Positions 52,866 through 61,754 of a stretch of 64,000 nucleotides of DNA are shown piece by piece. The translations under genes and the position numbers were made by a program. Positions within the stretch are counted from its first letter, which is position 1, and every line of letters starts with the position of its first letter. The notes under the pieces are model-generated. The model was not told the origin of the DNA, did no database searches, and saw nothing but the letters and a program-made list of their open reading frames with translations. Origin of the DNA: an uncultured Poribacteria bacterium (GTDB lineage: Bacteria; Poribacteria; WGA-4E; WGA-3G); assembly GCA_951828515.1 (NCBI GenBank), contig OX639992.1, positions 1,642,561 to 1,706,560 of the forward strand, in the 5' to 3' direction.

Positions 52866-53083
52866 AGACACCTACCTCTTCCCTCCTCCTGCTTGCGGGG
52901 GATTGAGGGGGTGTTCAATTAATTCTAAGATCCACTATAAAATCCTGTAAATCCCGATTCAGACCATGATCCTCCACCCCTTAAAAAATCCGAGAAATCC
53001 GCGATTTGTGGCGTACCCGCCCAAACGCGACATGCATTCAGACAATTGCCAAAATATTCACACACCCAATACCCGTGCAGAAT

Positions 53084-53113
53084 TTGACAATACCTCACAT
53101 AATATGCTATCCT
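53084..53113 (+). promoter_or_regulatory. Candidate selA promoter
   Basis: TTGACA (53084-53089), 18-bp spacer, TATCCT (53108-53113), about 40 bp before the selA start. Confidence 0.45.
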
Positions 53114-53153
53114 ATAAGAAAACTACAAGTAATCAAAACATCAGCACTACTTC

Positions 53154-54602
53154 TTGGAAACTACCTTGACAACCGTCGATACAAAAGACCTTCTACGGCA
53201 CTTGCCTTCCATCGAAAAACTCCTGAACACACAGGAAATGCTTGACTTGCAAGCCACTTACGCGCGCCCGCTCGTGACGGAGGCATTGCGCACTGTCGTC
53301 GCTGATATCCGAAACGATATTCTAAGCGGAAACCACATACAACTCCCAGAACACACGGAATACGCCGAACGGACGCACCAGAAAATCCTGGAAAAGATAG
53401 GCGCACGCATGCGTCCCGTCGTCAATGCAACAGGCACGGTTACACACACCAACTTAGGCAGATCCCTACTCAGCACGACGACCTGTGAAGCAATCCAGCA
53501 AGCCGCACAAAACTATGTCAACCTCGAATACGACATCACAACGGGCAGGCGAGGACATCGAGATAGGATCACCGAACCGCTCTTACAGCAATTGACTGGA
53601 TGTGAAGCATCCACAGTCGTCAATAACAACGCCGCGGCGGTTCTGCTCGCACTTCAGACAATGGCACATGGTAAAGAAGTTATCGTCTCACGCGGGGAAC
53701 TCATCGAAATCGGTGGCGCGTTCCGAGTTCCTGATGTAATGGCGGCGAGCGGCGCAGTCCTCCGCGAAGTCGGTACCACCAACCGAACCCATCTCCGAGA
53801 TTACGCCGAGGCTATCAATGAAAACACAGGATTACTGCTCAAGGTGCATCCGAGCAACTACAAAATTCTCGGTTTCACTTCAACGCCTTCGATGGAAGAA
53901 TTGACGGAACTCGGTGCGCAGCACGGCATCCCAACGATGGAAGACCTTGGAAGCGGCGCGCTTATTGATATGACAACTTATGGACTTCCATACGAACCGC
54001 TCGTCGGAGAACGAATCGCCAGCGGTGTTGACATTGTTACCTTTAGCGGTGATAAATTGCTCGGTGGACCCCAAGCCGGAATTATTGTCGGTAAAGCGGA
54101 ATGGATCGAAAAGATGCGTAAAAATCCGATGATGCGGGCACTCCGAGTCGATAAACTCATCATTGCGGGTTTGTCAGCGACACTCCAACTCTATCTCACA
54201 GAGGATGCCACCCTAACTGAACGGTTTCCGATGCTCAACCGCTATACCCGATCAATAGAGTCACTCCACACCCTTGCAACAGAGCTCAAAGGACAGTTAG
54301 AACCTCTCTTCGAGGAAAAGATCGGCATTCAGGTCTCGGAAACCTATGGACAAATCGGGAGTGGCGCTCTCCCTGTTGAGACGTTGCCGAGCATCGCACT
54401 CGTCCTTGAACCTTTGGATTTTTCTGCTGAAATGCTCGCGGCACAATTCCGAAAAGCTACAATTCCCGTCATCGGTAGAATCAAGGACGGTCTTTTCTGG
54501 TTGGACCTTCGGACAGTTTATGAAAGAGAACAGAGTTGGATCGTCGAAACCGCCACACAAGTCGCTCGAAGGTGGAAGGAAACCGGAAGATGGGAAGGGT
54601 AA
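53154..54602 (+). CDS. selA: SelA, L-seryl-tRNA(Sec) selenium transferase
   Basis: A 482-residue PLP enzyme that turns Ser-tRNA(Sec) into Sec-tRNA(Sec) with selenophosphate. Landmarks: HLPSIEKLL near the N-terminus, VNATGTVTHTNLGRS, the PLP-binding loop FSGDKLLGGPQAG (Lys about residue 301) and MRALRVDKLIIAGLSATLQLYL. The start is TTG (53154 or 53166); no ATG is available and the ribosome site is weak. selB, selD and tRNA-Sec are not in this window. The presence of selA supports reading UGA as Sec in the ArsC-like gene at 18734. Confidence 0.93.
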   Translation: METTLTTVDTKDLLRHLPSIEKLLNTQEMLDLQATYARPLVTEALRTVVADIRNDILSGNHIQLPEHTEYAERTHQKILEKIGARMRPVVNATGTVTHTNLGRSLLSTTTCEAIQQAAQNYVNLEYDITTGRRGHRDRITEPLLQQLTGCEASTVVNNNAAAVLLALQTMAHGKEVIVSRGELIEIGGAFRVPDVMAASGAVLREVGTTNRTHLRDYAEAINENTGLLLKVHPSNYKILGFTSTPSMEELTELGAQHGIPTMEDLGSGALIDMTTYGLPYEPLVGERIASGVDIVTFSGDKLLGGPQAGIIVGKAEWIEKMRKNPMMRALRVDKLIIAGLSATLQLYLTEDATLTERFPMLNRYTRSIESLHTLATELKGQLEPLFEEKIGIQVSETYGQIGSGALPVETLPSIALVLEPLDFSAEMLAAQFRKATIPVIGRIKDGLFWLDLRTVYEREQSWIVETATQVARRWKETGRWEG

Positions 54603-55432
54603 GAAGAAATGGCAGGCGGCTGACACGAATACGAGCGGCGAGTTTTCTGATGAGTCTCCTCAGCATGGGCATCTGTGCATGCATGCAGGACTCTCGGTCA
54701 ACTTCTGAACCAACTACAGAAATTGTCTCTGAAGTCGATGGTGCCACAATGGCGCTGATCCCAGCAGGCACGTTTCAGATGGGGTCCACTACCGGGGATA
54801 GCGACGAACAACCCGTGCATACCGTCACCCTCGATGCATTCTATATGGACATACACGAGGTAACGAATGCTCGTTATCAGAAATTCGTCCAGAGCACAGG
54901 CTATCCGCAGCCGCCGCTGTCGCATAACCCAAGGTTTAATGCCCCTGATGCTCCTGTCGTTCGGGTGAACTGGCGCGATGCGGTTGCGTACGCCGCATGG
55001 GCAAATAAACGGTTGCCTACCGAAGCAGAATGGGAATATGCCGCACGCGGAGGTCTGACTGGCAAACGATATCCGAATGGTGATATAATAACTTATGCAG
55101 ACGCCAATTTCGGCAATATCGGCGGAGCGGATAGATGGAAGTGGACAGCACCCGTTGGTAGTTTCCCACCCAACGGCTATAATCTCTACGATATGGCAGG
55201 CAATGCCTGGGAATGGTGCTTCGACGAATACAACGGTGAATTCTATAGCATCGCTCCACAAAATAACCCTCGCTTCGGCAGAGAAGTTGCCCCGGATACC
55301 GAGAATTTTCGTATTCTACGCGGCGGCGGTTGGGGTGGGAGTCCTGAGGATCTCCGCGTCGCAGATCGATGGTATCACCTTTCGTCCGGAAGCACTATCG
55401 GATTTCGATGTGTGAGAGATGTCGTACCGTAG
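54590..55432 (+). CDS. SUMF1-domain (formylglycine-generating-enzyme-like) lipoprotein
   Basis: A 280-residue protein with a long basic n-region and lipobox MGICAC (about residues 27-32 from ATG 54590). The SUMF1/FGE-like domain is complete: ALIPAGTFQMGS, LDAFYMDIHEVTNARYQKFV, RLPTEAEWEYAARGG, YDMAGNAWEWC, FRILRGGGWGG and GFRCVRD. The two cysteines that true FGE uses near the C-terminus are absent (GGGWGGSPEDLR), so sulfatase activation is unlikely; ligand binding is more probable. The start overlaps the selA end by 13 bp; other in-frame ATGs exist. Confidence 0.82.
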   Translation: MGRVRRNGRRLTRIRAASFLMSLLSMGICACMQDSRSTSEPTTEIVSEVDGATMALIPAGTFQMGSTTGDSDEQPVHTVTLDAFYMDIHEVTNARYQKFVQSTGYPQPPLSHNPRFNAPDAPVVRVNWRDAVAYAAWANKRLPTEAEWEYAARGGLTGKRYPNGDIITYADANFGNIGGADRWKWTAPVGSFPPNGYNLYDMAGNAWEWCFDEYNGEFYSIAPQNNPRFGREVAPDTENFRILRGGGWGGSPEDLRVADRWYHLSSGSTIGFRCVRDVVP

Positions 55433-55470
55433 GAAAATTGCTCTTATCTTAGAAAAATGGTAGGTAACCC

Positions 55471-56007
55471 ATGCATTGGCTTTCGCGCAAAGATTTTGTT
55501 GTTTTCTCCTTATTTTTTCTGGTAGTAGCTATATTTTGTGGCTTACTCAGTGAACTCATCGGTGTTTCTTGGATCCGGACCGTTATCGGATTTACTCTGC
55601 TGATTTTCCCTGTCCTATTGATACAAGAACTGGTACAGAAGAGGAAACATGAACGAGAAGCAGAACGGAAATCTTTAAAACCAGATGACTCCAGTACTCA
55701 CACAACACAACCGAACGCCGTGGGAAAAACCCTCGTCGCTCAGCAGAGAAGTGATTTCTTTTTTCGCCTGAGAATGTTGGGAATCTGCGCTCTGTTTGGC
55801 GTTTTGTCAGGGTTAACTATTAGCGGTTTCTGGTCCGGAATCCTAAATAGATGTTCCGCTTGCGGAAAGTATGATGCCGAAAAATCCCATCGGAGGCTCG
55901 GACCAAATGACACCGTTTATTATAATTGCCCCGGCACACAGGTAAAGCAGTTTTCGGTCCCCAAACCACAGCGAAATACGCTCGTTTCCCCGCTCGATGA
56001 TAGGTAA
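55471..56007 (+). CDS. Small membrane protein of unknown function
   Basis: A 178-residue protein with two N-terminal membrane helices (about 8-30 and 33-52) and a charged cytoplasmic stretch (QKRKHEREAERK). A third helix (about 97-120) and a soluble tail follow. The tail has CSACGKYDAEKSHRRLG and a later Cys, possibly a small metal site. No family recognised. It lies 39 bp before the ABC ATPase gene. Confidence 0.65.
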   Translation: MHWLSRKDFVVFSLFFLVVAIFCGLLSELIGVSWIRTVIGFTLLIFPVLLIQELVQKRKHEREAERKSLKPDDSSTHTTQPNAVGKTLVAQQRSDFFFRLRMLGICALFGVLSGLTISGFWSGILNRCSACGKYDAEKSHRRLGPNDTVYYNCPGTQVKQFSVPKPQRNTLVSPLDDR

Positions 56008-56046
56008 TTCACTGCGGGGTGATCACGTGAGGACAATAGAGAAAAA

Positions 56047-57129
56047 ATGGCAGTTGCAGTCGAATTAACACATGTCACAAAAGCCTTTGGTACAACGCTC
56101 GCCGTCAACGACGTGAGCTTAGAGATTGAGAACGGGGAATTTTTCTTTCTCCTCGGTCCGTCTGGCTGTGGAAAATCCACCTTCCTCCGAATCGTCGCCG
56201 GGTTCTACAAACCCGACACAGGTGAACTACGGTTCGATGATACCGTCATGAACGACGTGCCACCGCATCAACGCAATACAGGGATGGTATTCCAGAACTA
56301 TGCCCTGTGGCCCCACATGTCGGTCGCCGAAAACATTGAATACGGGTTAACGCTACGGAAACTCGAAAAAACGGAACGAAACGAGAAAATCACGCGAGCC
56401 CTCGAAATGGTACAGATGGAGGATTACCGCGATCGTGCCGTCAACACACTCTCTGGCGGACAACAGCAGCGAATCGCCCTCGCCCGCGCCCTCGTTATAG
56501 AACCGAGTGTTCTACTCCTTGACGAACCGATTAGTAACCTTGATGCTGCACTCCGACAGCAAATGCGCGACGAAATCAAGCAGATCCACGACCGCACTAA
56601 TATCACGATGTTCTACGTCACACACGATCAGGTGGATGCCCTCTCTATGGCGGATCGGATGGCGATTATGCAGGACGGTGTCATCATCCAAGTCGGCACG
56701 CCACGCGAGGTATACCAGTTTCCAAAGAATGCTTTCGTTGCCAGCTTCGTCGGGGAAACCAATTTTATTTCAGGCAAGGTCGAGCAAGCATCAAACGGTA
56801 GTGTTACTATAGAGACCCCCGCCGGAACACTCCATTCCACAACCGTTTATCACGAACTCACGCAAGGGACACCGGTGCAGTGTTCAATTCGACCAGAGGC
56901 ACTTGTTATTGACGGTAACCAGAATGCCGGAAACCCCATCGAAAATAGGATAACAGCGAGAGTTACTGCGGTCAACTATTTGGGAAGGATAGAGGAATAT
57001 CAACTGGTGGTCTCCGAAGACATTTCCCTTAAAGCCGTCCACTACAATCCCAGCATAGAAACAAAAAAGCCCGGAGACACCGTGCAACTCACAATATCAG
57101 CAGACGCAGTCATCCCACTCCCAGATTAG
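56047..57129 (+). CDS. ABC transporter ATPase, MalK/UgpC type
   Basis: A 360-residue ATP-binding subunit of importers. Walker A GPSGCGKST, signature LSGGQQQRIALARAL, Walker B VLLLDEPISNLD and the H-loop FYVTHDQ are present. A C-terminal TOBE/OB domain (from about 240: FISGKVEQASNGSVTIETPAG...SIRPEALVID) follows. These features mark the sugar/spermidine/iron importer group. Permease and binding-protein genes are absent locally, so it may serve transporters encoded elsewhere. Confidence 0.9.
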   Translation: MAVAVELTHVTKAFGTTLAVNDVSLEIENGEFFFLLGPSGCGKSTFLRIVAGFYKPDTGELRFDDTVMNDVPPHQRNTGMVFQNYALWPHMSVAENIEYGLTLRKLEKTERNEKITRALEMVQMEDYRDRAVNTLSGGQQQRIALARALVIEPSVLLLDEPISNLDAALRQQMRDEIKQIHDRTNITMFYVTHDQVDALSMADRMAIMQDGVIIQVGTPREVYQFPKNAFVASFVGETNFISGKVEQASNGSVTIETPAGTLHSTTVYHELTQGTPVQCSIRPEALVIDGNQNAGNPIENRITARVTAVNYLGRIEEYQLVVSEDISLKAVHYNPSIETKKPGDTVQLTISADAVIPLPD

Positions 57130-57212
57130 GAAAATAGCAATCAGCAGTCAGCGATCAGTGGTCAGAAAGCGGTTTTCGGCGAACCGAACGCCCCTCTGAG
57201 AGCTGAAAGCCG

Positions 57213-60200
57213 ATGGTTTCCGATAGCGATAAAAAAATGCGACTAACACCGAGTCAACAACAAGCCCTTGACACAGACAAACACATCTGCGTAACCGCCG
57301 GTGCCGGATCCGGAAAAACCATGGTATTGGTCGAGCGCTACCTCAAAATTTTGCGTGCCGGTAACGCCGACCCACAAGAAATTGTCGCCATCACCTTCAC
57401 AGAGAAAGCCGCCGCCGAGATGAAGGAGCGAATTATCGAACAACTGTCTCCTCAAGAGGAACGTGATGGTTCAGAACAAGATAATTCGCTACACGGTTTT
57501 CGCGATAAGATGAGCACGGCACATATCTCAACCATCCACGCATTCTGCTCACGTATCCTGCGAGAATTCCCCTTCCAAGCAGGGGTCCCAGCCAACTTCA
57601 GCATCCTACGAGGCATCGATCAGAAACTCTCGCTACAGCAGATCATCCAGGAAACCCTCAAGAACATTGCTACAGATGAGGAAGATGAACACCGCGATGA
57701 ATTGACACGCTTGCTACAACGTTACGGAAGCCAGCAGAAATTGGTGGATTTTTTCTCCACTATGATAAACCAACGCGATGTGATTGAACACCTAATGCAG
57801 GAAATGTATAGGAATCCAAACGATACAGAGATACGGGGAGCCTTACAAAAACGGGTTCGCGAAAGAACACAGCAGATTCGCGAAAGACTCATATCAACAA
57901 TTGACATCCCTGAATTCATCCAATGCTTAAATACTGTTTTGCAGGTCGCGAGAGGTAAGAGGGCAGAGGAAGCAAAGGACTTAATACAGCAGTTAAAAGG
58001 ACAATATGAGACAAACCTAAACTCGCCTGAAGCACTGAACTTACTCAAGGAAATAGCGCAACTCATTACGATTGGAAAAAATAAGACTGCAAAAATTGCG
58101 ACACAAAGTTTTCTGCCGAAAAGCATTGACAGAACAGGAATTACGGATGAGATTGATTTCCTGGTATCAACCTCGAAAAAAATTATAGTCGTACCTTCCG
58201 TTGAGAATAACGAAAATGGGACAAATGAAGACGAAACCGATGACGATTTCCTGCTGAGCACAACCCGCGACCTGCTCGAACTCTATAATAAAGTCTTCAA
58301 CGCTTACCAAACCGCCAAACTCTCTCAAGGTAAACTTGACTTTGCTGACCTACAGTTGAAAACCCGGGACCTCCTCCGCAACAACGAAGAAATCCGACAG
58401 AAATTGGTATCCCGGCATAAATATTTCATGGTAGACGAGTATCAAGATACAAATGAGCTACAGTATGAATTAGTAATGTTGCTGACAAACGAACTCAAAG
58501 AAGCGAATCTCTTTATCGTCGGTGATCCGAAACAGAGCATTTACGCGTTCCGCGGCGCCGATGTCCGCGTATTTGAAAAGACAAAGCAAAAAATCATCCA
58601 CGACGGAGGTAGAGATATCCGCCTCACAGAGAATTTCCGATCCTTGCGTGATACTGTTGGGTTCGCCAATTACTTTTTTAATCGCTTAATGGGTGATGGA
58701 AAAGAGACTGAATTTGAAGTGGAGTATGAATCCCTTACGCAAGCGCGACCTGTCGAGGGAAACGGCGTAGTTGAAATTCTGCTTGGAAAACAGGACGAGG
58801 ATTCAGCAAATGAATACACCCTTATCGCACAGCACATCACAAACATGAAAGCGAACAAAGAAACTGTGTGGAAACGGGGCGGGAATGGTGTGGAAGCGGA
58901 ACATCCGATTGAGTATGGTGATATTGCTATCCTCATCCGGAGTAGAAGGCACCTCCCTGATATAGAGCATGCCTTACTTGAGGCAGGTATACCTTACCTC
59001 ACCACTGGCGGTGTCGGTTTCTATCAACGTCAGGAAATCTATGACATTTGGAACTATCTTCACTTCCTTGAGGCACCAGAAAAAAATCAAACATCTCTTG
59101 CCGCAATTCTCCGTGGTCCCGCTTTCGGTATCTCCGACACTGAACTCTACGAAATTTCACTCCGAAAAGAAAAAAAATTCTGGGATCAAGTGCAGAACTA
59201 CCAAGATCCGTCCCATAATCTCCGTACCGCGATAGTCACTTTAGAAAGACATAGGCAATTCGCGCGCCGAATGCCTGTAAACCGACTCATCGGAACCATC
59301 GTTAATGAAACAGGAATGATTGGGACGTTGCAAACCGGGAAGTACGGGCAACAACGCTGGTCAAACTACCAAAAACTCTTGGAACTTGCCAGAAATTTTG
59401 ACGGAGACGAAAACAAGCAAACCCTTCCAGAATTCATTGAATTTCTGGATACACTAATTACGGAGGAACCTCAAGAAGGAGAGGCTCCAGTTGAGGCAGA
59501 TAGTGGCGCAGTACAAATTATGACAATTCATGCCGCCAAAGGGAAGCAATTCCCAGTCGTCATCCTCCCAAGGCTTGATCGGGGAGCGCAGACCGACAGA
59601 GAGCCTTTCATTGATGAGGCATTCGGTATCGGCTTCAGTCCCCTTAATCCCGATAAAGACTACAGCAAAACTGAACCAGACATTGTTACACATATAAAGG
59701 ATCGGGCAAACGAGAAAGAAATCGCCGAAAAGAAACGACTGTTCTATGTCGGTACAACACGTGCTTGCGACCGACTCATCTTATCAGGCACACTCCCAGC
59801 AGCGAACATGTTTGGCTGGCTCTACAAATACCTCAACATCGATGAAGAAGACAGGTTACTAAATCTGCCTGTCGCGTTGGAAGTGTTTAGAGGGAACAGC
59901 ACGAGTTCTCAATTCTTCCAACTTCAAATTCCGATTTATTGGGAACTTGTGGATAATCCATCTGGGGATGAGGCCTCCGATGAAACGACCTCGGTTGATT
60001 TTCCCGAGCCTCTACAGAAACTGGAGCCAGCCGGTACTTCCGCCGCATTTTCTGTCTCTGAACTCGCGAATTATGCCCGGTGTCCGCTACGGTATCAATT
60101 AGAAAATGTGCTGCGAATTCCGGTAAATGGGCAAGAAGAATCGGATGCAGATGAAAACGAGAGGAACGCCGCTCTCCGCGACACGTTCTCACAAATGAGA

Positions 60201-60773
60201 CGACAATCAGACATAGAAAAGCTCGACGCTACGATTGATGAGGTACTTGAGCGTTATCCTGAATTAACGACTGAATCAAAAGTCGGGAATCGGAGTTCCC
60301 TCCTACAGCACGTTAACAACTTTATCAACTCCGAACTCGGTGAAACGGCATTCTCTGCATCCACAGTTCAGGTTAATCAAAATATTCACGCAGACATCAA
60401 TGGACATATCGTTGACGGCAGGTTCGACAGACTCTTTAAAGATGAAACAGGAAACTATCAGATAATCAATTATAAAACCGATGAGACTCAAAATTCAGAT
60501 ACACCCAATCCAGAAATGGAACTTTACAGTCTACTCCTGCATCGGCGTTACCCAAATCAATCGACCGTGACAATTAATATCTTTTTTACTGAGCACGGCA
60601 GATGGGAACAAATGCACTTCAGTCCAGCACAATTACAGGAAGTTCAGGAACAGTGGCAGGAAAAAATCTTAGCACTGCAGCGCGGGATTTATGAGAAGAA
60701 CCTTGAACACTGCTGTTCCTGCCCTTATGCGGATTCAGATGGACAATGTATAATCACGGAGGAGAAAAAATGA
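57213..60773 (+). CDS. addA: AddA-like UvrD-family helicase-nuclease
   Basis: A 1186-residue enzyme of double-strand-break processing. Walker A AGAGSGKT is at 29-36, the UvrD motif ITFTEKAAAEMKERI at about 69, the Walker B VDEYQDTNELQ in the first half, and motif VI FYVGTTRACDRL later. The C-terminal RecB-like nuclease has GRFDRLFKDETGNYQIINYKTD, with Asn where D-x-K is usual. Four cysteines (ARCPLRY and CCSCPYADSDGQC) form the iron-sulfur staple of this nuclease type. No addB is adjacent. The stop overlaps the next start (ATGA). Confidence 0.88.
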   Translation: MVSDSDKKMRLTPSQQQALDTDKHICVTAGAGSGKTMVLVERYLKILRAGNADPQEIVAITFTEKAAAEMKERIIEQLSPQEERDGSEQDNSLHGFRDKMSTAHISTIHAFCSRILREFPFQAGVPANFSILRGIDQKLSLQQIIQETLKNIATDEEDEHRDELTRLLQRYGSQQKLVDFFSTMINQRDVIEHLMQEMYRNPNDTEIRGALQKRVRERTQQIRERLISTIDIPEFIQCLNTVLQVARGKRAEEAKDLIQQLKGQYETNLNSPEALNLLKEIAQLITIGKNKTAKIATQSFLPKSIDRTGITDEIDFLVSTSKKIIVVPSVENNENGTNEDETDDDFLLSTTRDLLELYNKVFNAYQTAKLSQGKLDFADLQLKTRDLLRNNEEIRQKLVSRHKYFMVDEYQDTNELQYELVMLLTNELKEANLFIVGDPKQSIYAFRGADVRVFEKTKQKIIHDGGRDIRLTENFRSLRDTVGFANYFFNRLMGDGKETEFEVEYESLTQARPVEGNGVVEILLGKQDEDSANEYTLIAQHITNMKANKETVWKRGGNGVEAEHPIEYGDIAILIRSRRHLPDIEHALLEAGIPYLTTGGVGFYQRQEIYDIWNYLHFLEAPEKNQTSLAAILRGPAFGISDTELYEISLRKEKKFWDQVQNYQDPSHNLRTAIVTLERHRQFARRMPVNRLIGTIVNETGMIGTLQTGKYGQQRWSNYQKLLELARNFDGDENKQTLPEFIEFLDTLITEEPQEGEAPVEADSGAVQIMTIHAAKGKQFPVVILPRLDRGAQTDREPFIDEAFGIGFSPLNPDKDYSKTEPDIVTHIKDRANEKEIAEKKRLFYVGTTRACDRLILSGTLPAANMFGWLYKYLNIDEEDRLLNLPVALEVFRGNSTSSQFFQLQIPIYWELVDNPSGDEASDETTSVDFPEPLQKLEPAGTSAAFSVSELANYARCPLRYQLENVLRIPVNGQEESDADENERNAALRDTFSQMRRQSDIEKLDATIDEVLERYPELTTESKVGNRSSLLQHVNNFINSELGETAFSASTVQVNQNIHADINGHIVDGRFDRLFKDETGNYQIINYKTDETQNSDTPNPEMELYSLLLHRRYPNQSTVTINIFFTEHGRWEQMHFSPAQLQEVQEQWQEKILALQRGIYEKNLEHCCSCPYADSDGQCIITEEKK
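60285..60306 (+). repeat. REP-like palindrome inside the addA coding region
   Basis: GGGAATCGGAGTTCCCTCCT then AC: GGGAA/TTCCC palindrome followed by CTCCTAC, as in the intergenic REPs. It encodes GNRSSLL in frame. Confidence 0.55.
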
Positions 60774-61474
60774 AAAAATTAACACCTATACTCGCAATCA
60801 CTACAATCATCTGTTTTTCAGTCCAGGCATGGCCCCCCGCGTTTGCGGGGACCTGGCGCGACGACTTTGAAGACAAAGATATCCGTGAATGGAAAATCTT
60901 TAACATCGACCGACAGGTTGAAAAATGGTGGGTTAGCAACGGCGAAGCCGTCGGCGAAATCTTCCTGCCCGGTTTCATGAGTCTCTGGATCACAGGTGAA
61001 CTCACATGGAAGAACTATTCCCTTTCCTGTCGCGCAAAATTAGTGGAAGATAAGAACGAACCGCCAAGTATCGGGCTGACACTTCATGACAGAGGTGAGG
61101 AAGATACCCGTTATCTCTTTTTCATAGACTATGTTTTCGGCACTGCTCGAATCGTCAAAGCCCTTCGAGACAGCTGGTTTCCCGTCATCTTTCCATTTGA
61201 TGCCGAAATCGATACGTGGTATGAACTCACTGCCACTGTTCATGAAGACGGCACGCTCGAATTTCAAGTCGACGACGAGGTATTCACCGTTATTGACGAT
61301 GACCCCTTAAAAGGTGGACAAGCCGGGCTTGTTGTCGCAGACGGGCAAGCTCACTTCGACGATGTCGAAATCACAGGTCCGAATATCAACAACGGCGGTC
61401 CCGGGAGAGCGCGTCCTGTCGAGCCGCAAACTAAACTCGCAACCACATGGGGACAACTCAAAAAAGGTTTTTAA
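60770..61474 (+). CDS. Secreted beta-sandwich protein (DUF1080/3-keto-disaccharide hydrolase-like) with C-terminal TTW tag
   Basis: A 234-residue secreted protein; signal peptide of about 26 residues. The domain (WRDDFEDKDIREWKIFN...LTWKNYSLSCRAKLVED...GGQAGLVVADGQAHFDDVEITG) has the jelly-roll pattern of DUF1080-like proteins, common in polysaccharide-using Planctomycetes-type bacteria. It ends VEPQTKLATTWGQLKKGF, a full TTW tag. GGAGGAG sits before ATG 60770, which overlaps the addA stop as ATGA. Coupling of a surface protein to a repair helicase is unexpected. Confidence 0.8.
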   Translation: MKKLTPILAITTIICFSVQAWPPAFAGTWRDDFEDKDIREWKIFNIDRQVEKWWVSNGEAVGEIFLPGFMSLWITGELTWKNYSLSCRAKLVEDKNEPPSIGLTLHDRGEEDTRYLFFIDYVFGTARIVKALRDSWFPVIFPFDAEIDTWYELTATVHEDGTLEFQVDDEVFTVIDDDPLKGGQAGLVVADGQAHFDDVEITGPNINNGGPGRARPVEPQTKLATTWGQLKKGF

Positions 61475-61475
61475 T

Positions 61476-61555
61476 TATAGTAAAACCCATAATTAAGTTT
61501 ACACTCTGTAATGCGGCGAGGTTAGGAAACCTCGCCAGCAATGTGGGTTTTGTGT
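61476..61555 (+). repeat. MITE-1 copy, truncated on the right
   Basis: TATAGTAAAACCC and the central palindrome GCGAGGTTAGGAAACCTCGC are intact. The last 37 bp, including the right inverted repeat, are missing and replaced by a copy of the left flank. It begins 2 bp after the stop codon of the 60770 gene. Confidence 0.88.
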
Positions 61556-61588
61556 ATGGGGACAACTCAAAAAAGGTTTTTAATTATA
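61556..61588 (+). repeat. Exact 33-bp copy of the left flank of the truncated MITE-1
   Basis: 61447-61479 and 61556-61588 are identical over 33 bp (ATGGGGACAACTCAAAAAAG and so on). The first copy is the end of the tagged gene (WGQLKKGF stop). Confidence 0.92.
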
Positions 61589-61704
61589 CCTTGCGGATAA
61601 ATGGCGCGGTTCGTGATTTGACGGTTTCCGTGTTCGAGCCGCCCTCCATTTCATTACGGGCTTGCGGTTCGATTCTAAAAAGAATATCCAGAACACTCAA
61701 AAAC

Positions 61705-61729
61705 CTGCCTGTAATGGAATGGAAGGCAG
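61705..61729 (+). promoter_or_regulatory. Hairpin in the leader of the oxidoreductase gene
   Basis: CTGCCT/AGGCAG around a loop beginning GTAATGGA; the counterpart of the hairpin before murC (2737-2756). Confidence 0.4.
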
Positions 61730-61754
61730 TCCAAGAACTCAATAAATCAAAAAA

